DNA of 64,000 nt from Serratia ureilytica (lineage in GTDB: Bacteria > Pseudomonadota > Gammaproteobacteria > Enterobacterales > Enterobacteriaceae), in contig NZ_JABXOF010000008.1 in assembly GCF_013375155.1 (NCBI RefSeq), positions 257,600 through 321,599 on the forward strand, read 5' to 3'. A program made the translations under genes and the position numbers. Positions 46,878 to 55,169 of this stretch are shown here, piece by piece. A model generated the notes under the pieces. The model saw only the letters and a list, made by a program, of their open reading frames with translations, was not told where the DNA came from and ran no database searches. Each line of letters starts with the position of its first letter. Position 1 is the stretch's first letter.

Positions 46878-47720
46878 TTAGCGCGGTTCCAGTTCGTCCA
46901 AATCCTGATACAGACCGGCAATATGATGAATACGCGATCGCCCCTGCTCCAACATCTCATGCAGCAGGGCGTTACTGAGCAGGTTACATAAGCTCATGGC
47001 GGCTGAATAGCTGTCGAAGGCGGAGACGCTGTCCAGCGAAGCGGCCAAATGCCAGTCCGCCAGCGGGATCAGCGACTGCGCCTGCGGTTCGCAGATCAAC
47101 AGCGTCGGCACCCGGCGAGTTTGCAGCTGTGTCAGTATCGCCTTGAGCTGACGCGGCCGGCGCCGAAACGCCACCACCACCGCCATATCCTGCGGCGCGA
47201 GCTCGACCAGCTCCTCCGCCAGCGTCTGGCCGGGCTGCGGCATCAGCAGCACCCGCTCCCGCACCTGCATCAGCTGCTGACGCAGATGCATGGCTATCGG
47301 ATAGCTGTTGCGAAACCCCAGCAGCGCGACCCGCCGCGCCCGCGCCAGCGCAGCGATCACCGCACCGAATTGCTCCACATCGAGATGGCTCACCCAGTGC
47401 GAGAGGTTAGCCATTTCCTGCTTGTAATGCCGCGCCAGCAGCGTATTACCCTGCACCGCATGCCTCTCGTCGGTCACCGGCATGCCGCTCTGGCGCAGGG
47501 TGCGCAGCTCAGCGCGCATGTCCTTGTAGCTGCGATACCCCAACCGCTTGAACAGCCTGCTGACCGTGGCTTTAGAAACCCCGCTCAAGCGCGCCAGCTC
47601 GGCGCTGTTGTAACTGATCAGGTCATCGAAATGATCGAGGATAAAGTCGGCGACGCGCTGTTCCTGCGGCGCCAATTGTGGATATTCGTTGCGCAGGCGT
47701 TCATCGAAGGGCTGCATCAT
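46878..47720 (-). CDS. hpxU: RpiR/MurR-family transcriptional regulator (HpxU type)
   Basis: The 280-residue protein has an N-terminal RpiR helix-turn-helix (about 15-75, with LSGVSKATVSRLFKRLGY) and a C-terminal SIS sugar-phosphate-like sensor domain (about 120-260). Two adjacent ATG codons at 47720 and 47717 are possible starts; the frame extends far upstream only because it is antisense to hpxW. In Klebsiella an RpiR-type repressor, HpxU, controls the allantoate genes; location and family fit that. It is divergent from hpxW and upstream of hpxF on the same strand. Confidence 0.88.
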   Translation of the reverse strand: MMQPFDERLRNEYPQLAPQEQRVADFILDHFDDLISYNSAELARLSGVSKATVSRLFKRLGYRSYKDMRAELRTLRQSGMPVTDERHAVQGNTLLARHYKQEMANLSHWVSHLDVEQFGAVIAALARARRVALLGFRNSYPIAMHLRQQLMQVRERVLLMPQPGQTLAEELVELAPQDMAVVVAFRRRPRQLKAILTQLQTRRVPTLLICEPQAQSLIPLADWHLAASLDSVSAFDSYSAAMSLCNLLSNALLHEMLEQGRSRIHHIAGLYQDLDELEPR

Positions 47721-47804
47721 CACTCTCGCTGTAACTTTTGTTTCACCGGAACATAGCACGCCCCGGCCCCTCTCTGACAAGCAATTAATCGTCCTGATTA
47801 AAAG

Positions 47805-47820
47805 TGGAACGCCTCTTGCT
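47805..47820 (+). promoter_or_regulatory. Sigma-54 promoter of hpxWXYZ
   Basis: TGGAACGCCTCTTGCT matches TGGCACRNNNNTTGCW at all positions but one (C to A at position 4). The expected start, near 47830, is 30 bases before the hpxW ATG. Upstream, TTCACCGGAACATAGCA at 47742-47758 resembles an NtrC site only weakly (8/12). Confidence 0.78.
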
Positions 47821-47859
47821 TCTGTTACCCGAACGCTCACCTCAGACAAGGGCACAAAC

Positions 47860-49446
47860 ATGATTAACAGCAATACCGCGCCACAGGGCATGGCGGTCAC
47901 GCCACACCATCTCGCCAGCGAAAGCGCGCTGGCGGTGCTGCGCGAAGGCGGCAACGCCATTGAGGCGATGGTGGCCGCCGCCGCGACCATCGCCGTGGTC
48001 TATCCGCACATGAACGGCATCGGCGGTGACGGTTTCTGGCTGATCGTGCCGCCGCAGGGCGAGCCGCTGACCATCGACGCCAGCGGCGCCGCCGGCTCGC
48101 TGGCGACGCCGGCGCTGTACGCCGGAGAAAGCCGCATCCCGCAGCGCGGCCCAAAAGCGGCGTTGACCGTGGCCGGCACCGTCGGCGGCTGGCAGGAGGC
48201 GTTGGCCTATTCGGCCGAACTGGGCGAAACGCCGCTGCCGCTGTCGCGGTTGCTCGCCGACGCCATACGCTACGCCGCCGACGGCATTCCGGTCACCGCC
48301 TCCCAAGAGGCGGCGACGCGCAGCAAACGCCACGAGCTGGAGGAGTTCGCCCCCTTCGCCCGCATTTACCTGCCGCAGGGAAAGATCCCGCTTGCCGGCC
48401 AACGATTCTGCCAACCGCAGCTGGCCGATACGCTGATCGCACTGAGTGAGGACGGGCTCGACAGTTTTTATCGCGGGCCGCTGGCTGAGAGCATGGCGGC
48501 GGACATGGCGATGTTGGGCATGCCGCTCACCGCTCATGATCTGGCGAGTTATCGGCCATGCCGCCGTCCTCCGCTGCGCCTGGAACACCAAAAAGGTGAA
48601 ATATTCAATCTGGCTCCCCCGACCCAAGGGCTGGTGTCGCTTGCCATCCTCGGGCTGACCGACCGTCTGCCGCTGGTCGGACAGAGCGAAGGCGCCGTGG
48701 TGCACGCCGTGGTCGAGGCCACCAAGCTGGCGTTCGATCTGCGCGACCGTTTCATCACCGATCCGCGCCACATGACGCAGGATCCGCAGGCGCTGCTGGC
48801 GGCCGACCATTTGGATAGGCTGGCCGGGCGCATCGACGGCCAAAAAGCGGCCGACTGGGGCCAGGGCAAAGGACCCGGCGATACGGTCTGGATGGGGGTG
48901 ATGGACAGCAGCGGGCTGGCGGTCTCCTTCATTCAGAGCATCTACCACGAATTCGGCAGCGGCATGGTACTGCCGAACAGCGGCGTCCTGTGGCAAAACC
49001 GCGGCGCCTCTTTCAGCCTGGACGCCGATCATCTGCTGGCGCTGGCGCCGGGCAAGCAGCCGTTCCATACGCTGAACCCGGCCGCCGCCCGGCTGTATGA
49101 CGGACGCACGCTGATCTACGGCTCGATGGGCGGTGACGGCCAGCCGCAGACTCAAGCGGCGTTGTTCGTGCGGCACGTGGTGCAAGGGCTGCCGCTGCAA
49201 CAGGCGATCAGCGCGCCGCGCTGGCTGCTGGGGCGAACCTGGGGCGAAAGTTCGGACTCGTTGAAGCTTGAGGGGCGCTTTAACGCGGCGACCCTCGACT
49301 ATCTGCGACAGCGCGGCCACGCCGTTGAACTGCTGCCGGCGTTCAGCGAAACGGTCGGCCATGCCGGCGCCGTCGTACGCCACACCAACGGCATGTTCGA
49401 AGGCGCTTTCGATCCGCGAAGCAACGGCAGCGCCGCCGGCTTCTGA
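47860..49446 (+). CDS. hpxW: Oxamate amidohydrolase (gamma-glutamyltransferase family), HpxW type
   Basis: HpxW of Klebsiella hydrolyses oxamate to oxalate and ammonia. The 528-residue protein is an Ntn-hydrolase of the gamma-glutamyltransferase family, processed before a conserved threonine; here the GDTVWM motif puts the nucleophile at Thr342. No signal peptide is present, unlike periplasmic gamma-glutamyltransferases, which supports a cytoplasmic amidohydrolase. The ATG at 47860 is chosen from the family start and the sigma-54 promoter position. It leads hpxWXYZ. Confidence 0.88.
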   Translation: MINSNTAPQGMAVTPHHLASESALAVLREGGNAIEAMVAAAATIAVVYPHMNGIGGDGFWLIVPPQGEPLTIDASGAAGSLATPALYAGESRIPQRGPKAALTVAGTVGGWQEALAYSAELGETPLPLSRLLADAIRYAADGIPVTASQEAATRSKRHELEEFAPFARIYLPQGKIPLAGQRFCQPQLADTLIALSEDGLDSFYRGPLAESMAADMAMLGMPLTAHDLASYRPCRRPPLRLEHQKGEIFNLAPPTQGLVSLAILGLTDRLPLVGQSEGAVVHAVVEATKLAFDLRDRFITDPRHMTQDPQALLAADHLDRLAGRIDGQKAADWGQGKGPGDTVWMGVMDSSGLAVSFIQSIYHEFGSGMVLPNSGVLWQNRGASFSLDADHLLALAPGKQPFHTLNPAAARLYDGRTLIYGSMGGDGQPQTQAALFVRHVVQGLPLQQAISAPRWLLGRTWGESSDSLKLEGRFNAATLDYLRQRGHAVELLPAFSETVGHAGAVVRHTNGMFEGAFDPRSNGSAAGF

Positions 49447-49470
49447 CTCTCTTATTTATCGGGATCGCTT

Positions 49471-49662
49471 ATGAACAATCAACACGCCGCCGATTGGGCG
49501 GCCTATATCCACCAGATGGAAACCGTGCTGGCCGTGGAACTGGACGATGTCCGCCGCCGGGAACTGTTGAAACAGATCGAACGCATCGCCGCGCTGGCCG
49601 AACCGCTGATGGCCTTCCCGCTGGATCCGCGCCAGGAAATCGCGGGGGTATATCGCCCATGA
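49471..49662 (+). CDS. hpxX: AtzG-like DUF4089 small subunit, HpxX type (63 aa)
   Basis: This 63-residue helical protein belongs to the DUF4089/AtzG group. AtzG is the small partner of the cyanuric-acid-pathway amidase AtzE and is needed for its assembly. Here its stop overlaps the amidase start as ATGA, the same pairing. It follows hpxW by 24 bases. Confidence 0.85.
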   Translation: MNNQHAADWAAYIHQMETVLAVELDDVRRRELLKQIERIAALAEPLMAFPLDPRQEIAGVYRP

Positions 49663-51053
49663 ATCCCTTAAGCGCCCTGTCGCTCGCCGAGATCCGTACG
49701 GCCCTTGAACGCGGCGCGCTCTCGGCGCGCGAGATCGTCCGGCATACGCTCGATCACATCGACCGTCAGAATCCCGCGCTGAACGCCTTTACGCACATCA
49801 CCCGGGAACGCATGCAAAAAGAAGCCGATCGCCTTGACCGTTCGCGCGCGCTTGGGCAAACGCTGCCCGCTTTGGCCGGCATTCCCTATGCGGTAAAAAA
49901 TCTGTTCGACGTCGCCGGTGAAAACACGCTGGCCGGCGCCCGCCTGTTCAGCGATCGGCCACCGGCCGGCCGCGACGCCTGGGGCGTCTCCCGGCTGGCG
50001 GATCAAGGCGCGTTGCTTTGCGGCATGTTGAACATGGACGCCTACGCCTACGGTTTCACCACCGAGAACAGCCATTACGGCGCTACCCGAAACCCACATG
50101 ACCTCGGGCGCATCGCCGGCGGCTCTTCGGGCGGCTCGGCCGCAGCGGTGGCAGCCGGCCTGGTGACCTTTTCGCTCGGCAGCGACACCAATGGCTCAAT
50201 ACGCGTGCCCGCCTCGCTGTGCGGCATTTATGGTCTGAAACCGACCTTCGGCCGTCTTTCGCGCAGCGGCAGCCAGCCGTTTGTCGACAGCCTGGATCAC
50301 ATCGGCCCGTTCGCCCGCCGGGTGCACGATCTCGCGACGGTGTATGACGCGATGCAGGGCATCGACGCCGAGGATCCGTTCCAGAGCGATCGGCCGATTT
50401 CCCGCACCGAAGCGTTGCTGGCACAGGGCAGCCAGAACCTGCGCTGCGCCGTGTTAGGCGGCTATTTCCTGCAATGGTGCAATGATGACGCCAAAGCCGC
50501 AGTCAACCAGGTGGCGCAAGCGCTGGCAGCCAGCGCCGAAGTCGAGCTGCCGCAGGCCGAGCTGGCCCGATCGGCGGCCTTTATCCTCAGCGCCTCAGAG
50601 GGCGGCCATCGCTATCTGCCGCAGTTGCGCAGCCAACCCGAACGCTTCGAGCCACTGTCGCGAGAACGACTGCTGGCCGGCGCCATGCTCCCCGCCACCT
50701 GGTATTTGCAGGCACAGCGCTTTCGTCACGCGTTTCGCCGGCAAGCCGCGCCGCTGTTCAAGCACTGGGACATTTTGATCGCCCCGGCGACGCCGTGCAG
50801 CGCCACGCCGATCGGCCAGGAAACGATGCGCATCAACGGCGTCGATCTGCCGATCCGCGCCAGTATGGGCATGCTGACGCAGCCGATTTCCTTCCTTGGC
50901 CTGCCGGTCGTGACGGTTCCTTTGAAAAGCGCATCCGGTCTGCCGATCGGCCTGCAACTGATCGCCCCGCCGTGGCGCGAAGATTTGGCGCTGCGCGCCG
51001 CCTATGCGCTGGAATGCGCCGGCATCGCCACTTGCGTCTGCAAACAGGAGTAA
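49659..51053 (+). CDS. hpxY: AtzE-family amidase, HpxY type
   Basis: The 464-residue protein is an amidase-signature enzyme with a Ser-cisSer-Lys triad: Lys80 in PYAVKNLFD, cis-Ser in GGSSGGS (154-160) and nucleophile Ser180 in GSDTNGSIR. The GSDTNGS form is typical of AtzE rather than general amidases. The start at 49659 is fixed by the overlap with hpxX. The natural substrate in purine breakdown is unsettled; oxalurate is the attractive candidate from context. Confidence 0.87.
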   Translation: MNPLSALSLAEIRTALERGALSAREIVRHTLDHIDRQNPALNAFTHITRERMQKEADRLDRSRALGQTLPALAGIPYAVKNLFDVAGENTLAGARLFSDRPPAGRDAWGVSRLADQGALLCGMLNMDAYAYGFTTENSHYGATRNPHDLGRIAGGSSGGSAAAVAAGLVTFSLGSDTNGSIRVPASLCGIYGLKPTFGRLSRSGSQPFVDSLDHIGPFARRVHDLATVYDAMQGIDAEDPFQSDRPISRTEALLAQGSQNLRCAVLGGYFLQWCNDDAKAAVNQVAQALAASAEVELPQAELARSAAFILSASEGGHRYLPQLRSQPERFEPLSRERLLAGAMLPATWYLQAQRFRHAFRRQAAPLFKHWDILIAPATPCSATPIGQETMRINGVDLPIRASMGMLTQPISFLGLPVVTVPLKSASGLPIGLQLIAPPWREDLALRAAYALECAGIATCVCKQE

Positions 51054-51056
51054 TCA

Positions 51057-51446
51057 ATGAACAGTGAACATATCGATCGGCCGGCGGTGCTGGCGGAGGT
51101 CAACGCCGCCTTTTACCGCTATGAGCAGGCGTTAATCAGCAATGACATCGATGTGCTGGACGAGTTGTTCTGGCACGACGCGCGCACGGTGCGCTATGGC
51201 GCCACCGAAAGCCTCTACGGTATCGACGAAATCCGCGATTTTCGTCAACGGCGCCCGGCCAACGGACTGGAGCGGCTGTTGGAAAACACCCAAATCACGA
51301 CTTTTGGTGAAGATATGGCGGTGGCCAGCACGGAATTTCATCGGCCGGGCAGCAACCGCAGGGGGCGGCAAATGCAAACCTGGGTCAAGCTGCCCTGTGG
51401 CTGGCGCATCGTAGCGGCGCACGTCAGCCTGCTCGACGCGCCTTAG
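51057..51446 (+). CDS. hpxZ: HpxZ family protein (NTF2-like, DUF3225)
   Basis: The 129-residue protein has the NTF2-like/SnoaL cone fold pattern and belongs to the AtzH/HpxZ group annotated as oxalurate catabolism protein. GGAGTAATC precedes the ATG and only 3 bases separate it from hpxY. Its role is not established; AtzH in the cyanuric acid pathway is a related amidase-linked protein. It ends the hpxWXYZ series. Confidence 0.85.
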   Translation: MNSEHIDRPAVLAEVNAAFYRYEQALISNDIDVLDELFWHDARTVRYGATESLYGIDEIRDFRQRRPANGLERLLENTQITTFGEDMAVASTEFHRPGSNRRGRQMQTWVKLPCGWRIVAAHVSLLDAP

Positions 51447-51494
51447 GCCTCCAGGCGGTAGAGCCCATGATGAAGGCGCACGGCGGCGGCCGAC

Positions 51495-52373
51495 TCAGCA
51501 CCAATAGGCCATGAAGTTAACGGTGGAGCGATCCAGATCGCGTTCGCCAATCAGGTAACGCCGCAGCGTTTTCACCGCGGAAGACTCGGCCGCTACCCAG
51601 ACATAGAAAGCGTTGCTGCCGGCCGCCCGCTCCCACAACACCTCATCGCTCAGGCTGCTTTCCGCCAGGGACTGCGCTTGCGCACAGGCCGATGCGGGGA
51701 TATCCACCCGCTGGCGCACCGCTTCCACCAGCAGCGTGCCGTGCGCCAGCTGGCGGCCGACGTCGCGCGGCAGCCAATAAACGTCGGCGAACGGGAAATG
51801 CGCCAAATCCAGGCAATCCGCCGCCACCGGCACCTCGAAAAACGCCTGCACCCGCGGCGGATTGGCCTGCTGCGCCAGCTGTTCCAGAATCGCCATCGCC
51901 GCCGGCACCGCCGTCTCATCGGCGATCAGCAACGCCTGTTGCAACTGCGCCGGCGGCGCCCATTCGTAACCGCCGCTGTCGCCGTCGAAGTCACCGTTGG
52001 GGGCGACCGTTTGAATCGTGTCTCCGGGTTCGGCATGGGTCGCCCAGGCTGAAGCCGGGCCGTTCACGCCATGCAGCACGAACTCGACGTCCATCTGATT
52101 CTGCTCGCGGCGCAGCGCACGCAGCGTATAGGTGCGCATTACCGGACGCTGTTCTTTGGGGAGCGCCATGTAATCGCCGTACCAGTCCGGGCCGTTGGCC
52201 AACGGCGTGATCTTGCCGTCCGCCGCCGGGAACAGCAGTTTGATGCGCTGGTCAGGCGCTTCCAGCTTCATGCGATGAACATCCGCACCTTCAAACACGC
52301 AGCGCAGCAGCGAGGGCGAAATCAGCGTTTTGCTTTTCAGGGTGATATCAAAAATTCTGTAGCTGGCGGACAT
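51495..52373 (-). CDS. Siderophore-interacting protein (NADPH-dependent ferric-siderophore reductase, ViuB/YqjH type)
   Basis: The enzyme reduces iron in ferric siderophores in the cytoplasm to release it. The 292-residue protein has the FAD-binding barrel with RTYTLR (80-85), and a C-terminal NAD(P)H domain with LLIADETAVPAAMAILE and a closing aromatic NFMAYWC end typical of the SIP family. It is divergent from the aerobactin-type receptor gene with an AT-rich region between, so the two are likely Fur-controlled partners. Confidence 0.92.
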   Translation of the reverse strand: MSASYRIFDITLKSKTLISPSLLRCVFEGADVHRMKLEAPDQRIKLLFPAADGKITPLANGPDWYGDYMALPKEQRPVMRTYTLRALRREQNQMDVEFVLHGVNGPASAWATHAEPGDTIQTVAPNGDFDGDSGGYEWAPPAQLQQALLIADETAVPAAMAILEQLAQQANPPRVQAFFEVPVAADCLDLAHFPFADVYWLPRDVGRQLAHGTLLVEAVRQRVDIPASACAQAQSLAESSLSDEVLWERAAGSNAFYVWVAAESSAVKTLRRYLIGERDLDRSTVNFMAYWC

Positions 52374-52454
52374 GTTCTCGACTCTCCGGCAACGGCTGTC
52401 GCTTTTACGTATGACCGATCGGCTGCCGTGTTGGCGGCGTGGCCGCGCGATCGC

Positions 52455-52560
52455 GCAGCGGATAAATGTTAATAAAACTAATTAATTACGTTAATGCATA
52501 GCAAAAAATCATATCATGATTTTATTGATAACAAGAAACGTTATTGATAAAAGAAGCATT
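52455..52560. promoter_or_regulatory. Shared AT-rich control region, likely Fur-bound
   Basis: The region between the divergent iron genes has several GATAA/TTATT/ATTGATAA elements (for example TTATTGATAACAAG near 52522-52535 and GTTATTGATAAAAG near 52540-52553) that partly resemble the GATAATGATAATCATTATC Fur box. No single 19-mer is a strong match, so the exact site is open. Confidence 0.4.
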
Positions 52561-52602
52561 CTCAAAAAACAACGTAACGACAATATCACCTGGGAAATAA
52601 CG

Positions 52603-54843
52603 ATGAAACGCAAACCTCTTTGGGTATTAAACCCATGTCTGCTGGCGTTGCTTGCGCCGGCGGCCTGGGCAGAAGATCAGAAAAACGGCAGCGAAGAGCA
52701 GGTGGTCGTCTCCGCCAGCCGTTCGCACCGCAGCGCGGCGGAAATGGCGCAGACGACATGGGTGATCGAAAGTCAGGAGATCGAACAGCAGGTCCAGGGC
52801 GGCAAAGAGATCAAGGACATGTTGGCTCAGCTGATCCCCGGCATGGACGTCAGCGGCCAGGGCCGCACCAACTATGGCATGAATATGCGCGGCCGTTCGA
52901 TGATGGTGATGATCGACGGCGTACGCCTGAACTCGTCGCGCAGCGACAGCCGCCAGTTGGATTCGATCGACCCGTTCAATATCGACCATATTGAGGTGAT
53001 TTCCGGCGCGACCGCGCTGTACGGCGGCGGCAGCACCGGCGGCCTGATCAATATCGTGACCAAGAAAGGACAGAAAGAGCAGCAGGTCGAATTGCAGGTC
53101 GGCGGCAAAACCGGCTTCGGCGGCCATAACGATCACGACGAGAACGTGGCGGCGGCGGTCAGCGGCGGCAACGACAACGCCTCGGGGCGGCTGTCCGTTT
53201 CTTACCAGCGTTACGGCGGCTGGTACGACGGCAAAGGCAACGAGGTGCTGATCGACAATACTCAAACCGGCCTGCAGTATTCCAATCGCCTCGATGTGAT
53301 GGGCACCGGCACCCTCAACATCGACGATCATCAACAGCTGCAGCTGACCACCCAATACTACAAAAGCCAGTCCGACGGCGATCACGGCCTGTTTCTGGGG
53401 GAAAACTTCGCGGCGGTGACCGGCAACGCCAAGGCGTACAACAGCGGTAACTTAAACTCCGATCGCATCCCCGGCACCGAGCGCCACCTGATCAACCTGC
53501 AATATTCCAACACCGATTTCCTCGGCCAGGATCTGGTGGCGCAGGTCTACTACCGCGACGAAACGTTGACCTTCTACCCCTTCCCAACGCTGGCGGGCAA
53601 AGCGCCGAACTATTACGTCAGCAGCATTGGCGCTTCGCAGCAAAAAACCGATTTTTACGGCGGCAAACTGACGTTAAACAGCAAACCTGTCGACGCGCTG
53701 ACGCTGACTTACGGCATCGACGCCGAGCATGAAAGCTTCAACGCCAACCAGCAGTTCTTCAACCTGGCGAAGGCCCAACAGTCCGGCGGCATGACGCTGG
53801 AGAACGCTTACGGCACCGGCCGCTACCCGAGCTATACCACCAGCAACCTGGCGTCGTTCCTGCAGGCCAGTTACGACATCAATCCCATCTTCACCCTGAG
53901 CGGCGGCGTGCGTTACCAGTACACCGAAAACAAGATCGACGACTTCGTCGGCTATAACCAGCAGCAGGCGATCGCCACCGGCGCCGCCGCCTCCGCCGAC
54001 GCCATCCCGGGAGGGAAAACCGACTACAACAATGCGCTGTTCAACGCCGGTCTGTTGGCGCACTTGACCGAGCGTCAGCAAACCTGGTTCAACTTCTCTC
54101 AGGGCTTCGAGATCCCGGATCCGGGCAAATATTACGGCAACGGCACCTACGCGTTGAACGGCGGCCATTACCAGTTGCTGAAGAGCGTCAACGTCGGCGA
54201 TTCCAAGCTGGAAGGCATCAAGGTCAACGCCTACGAGCTGGGCTGGCGCTATACCGGCGATAACCTGCGCACGCAAATCGCCGCCTACTACTCGTTGTCC
54301 GACAAGAGCATCGCCATCAACAAAACCGACATGACCATTAACGTCAATGCGGACAAGCGGCGCATCTATGGGCTGGAAGGTGCGGTGGACTACTTCTTCG
54401 AAGACAGCGACTGGAGCGCCGGCACCAACTTCAACTTCATCCGTTCTGAAACCAAGGTCAACGGCGAATGGAAGAAGCTGGTGGTCGATACCGCCAGCCC
54501 ATCGAAAGTCACCGCTTACGTCGGCTGGGCGCCGGGCGACTGGAATCTGCGCTTGCAGTCGCAGCAAACCTTCGACGTGTCGGACGACGGCGATTATACC
54601 AAGGCCAACTCCACCCAAGGCCGCAAAATAGATGGCTACAACACCCTCGATTTCCTGGGCAGCTATGCCCTGCCGGTGGGGAAAGTCAGCTTCAGCGTGG
54701 AAAACCTGTTGGACAAGGAGTACACCACCGTTTGGGGCCAACGCGCGCCGATCCTGTACAGCCCGACCTACGGCTCGCCTGAGCTGTACAGCTATAAAGG
54801 CCGCGGACGCACCTTCGGCTTGAATTACTCGGTGTTGTTCTGA
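52603..54843 (+). CDS. iutA: TonB-dependent ferric aerobactin-type receptor (IutA-like)
   Basis: The outer-membrane receptor imports a ferric hydroxamate siderophore, most likely aerobactin. The 746-residue protein has a signal peptide cleaved near AWA-ED (residue 23), a TonB box at about 31-38 (EEQVVVSA), a plug domain with RGRSMMVMIDGVRLNSSRSD and GATALYGGGSTGGLINIV segments, and a beta-barrel ending in LNYSVLF. The match to E. coli IutA (732 residues), as I recall it, is strong along the whole length. The ATG at 52603 is chosen for the signal peptide. No siderophore synthesis genes are near. Confidence 0.9.
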   Translation: MKRKPLWVLNPCLLALLAPAAWAEDQKNGSEEQVVVSASRSHRSAAEMAQTTWVIESQEIEQQVQGGKEIKDMLAQLIPGMDVSGQGRTNYGMNMRGRSMMVMIDGVRLNSSRSDSRQLDSIDPFNIDHIEVISGATALYGGGSTGGLINIVTKKGQKEQQVELQVGGKTGFGGHNDHDENVAAAVSGGNDNASGRLSVSYQRYGGWYDGKGNEVLIDNTQTGLQYSNRLDVMGTGTLNIDDHQQLQLTTQYYKSQSDGDHGLFLGENFAAVTGNAKAYNSGNLNSDRIPGTERHLINLQYSNTDFLGQDLVAQVYYRDETLTFYPFPTLAGKAPNYYVSSIGASQQKTDFYGGKLTLNSKPVDALTLTYGIDAEHESFNANQQFFNLAKAQQSGGMTLENAYGTGRYPSYTTSNLASFLQASYDINPIFTLSGGVRYQYTENKIDDFVGYNQQQAIATGAAASADAIPGGKTDYNNALFNAGLLAHLTERQQTWFNFSQGFEIPDPGKYYGNGTYALNGGHYQLLKSVNVGDSKLEGIKVNAYELGWRYTGDNLRTQIAAYYSLSDKSIAINKTDMTINVNADKRRIYGLEGAVDYFFEDSDWSAGTNFNFIRSETKVNGEWKKLVVDTASPSKVTAYVGWAPGDWNLRLQSQQTFDVSDDGDYTKANSTQGRKIDGYNTLDFLGSYALPVGKVSFSVENLLDKEYTTVWGQRAPILYSPTYGSPELYSYKGRGRTFGLNYSVLF

Positions 54844-54849
54844 GGATAA

Positions 54850-54869
54850 GGGGCCGGTCTGCCGGCCCC
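54850..54869 (+). terminator. Terminator-like hairpin after the receptor gene
   Basis: GGGGCCGG (54850-54857), TCTG, CCGGCCCC (54862-54869), followed by GTTCTCT. The stem is very stable but the T-run is poor. It begins 6 bases after the stop. Confidence 0.6.
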
Positions 54870-54910
54870 GTTCTCTGGGCCGCAGCGTTTTGCCGAGAAC
54901 GGAAACGACG

Positions 54911-54940
54911 AAGCCCTGAGTTATCGCTAACTCAGGGCTT
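54911..54940 (-). terminator. Terminator downstream of tRNA-Asp (aspV)
   Basis: AAGCCCTGAGTTA and TAACTCAGGGCTT (54911-54940) form a long perfect stem just beyond the tRNA 3' end on the minus strand. Nearly the same stem follows the second tRNA-Asp at 63708-63734. Confidence 0.75.
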
Positions 54941-54948
54941 CTGAATAG

Positions 54949-55025
54949 TGGCGGAACGGACGGGGCTCGAACCCGCGACCCCCTGCGTGACAGGCAGGTA
55001 TTCTAACCAACTGAACTACCGCTCC
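54949..55025 (-). tRNA. aspV: tRNA-Asp (anticodon GTC)
   Basis: The minus strand gives a 77-base cloverleaf: acceptor GGAGCGG, D-arm with AGTTGGTTAG, anticodon loop CTGTCAC (GTC), T-arm GGTTCGAGCCC and encoded CCA. It follows dnaQ on the same strand as aspV does in E. coli. The second tRNA-Asp at 63745-63821 is identical. Confidence 0.97.
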
Positions 55026-55169
55026 GCGCCATTCCCTCTTGCGGGGGAACGAGGCGCATATTACGGACGCCTCTCGGTTCCGTCAACGCCTTTTTCTCCG
55101 CAAATGAACCGTTTGCACAGTTTTTCAACGAAGGGTCGCCCGGTGCGTTTTTTTCGTGCAAAAACGCCG

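Noticed and set aside
47842..49383. 513-codon minus-strand open frame
   Set aside because: Antisense shadow of hpxW; hpxW has the family motifs and a promoter.
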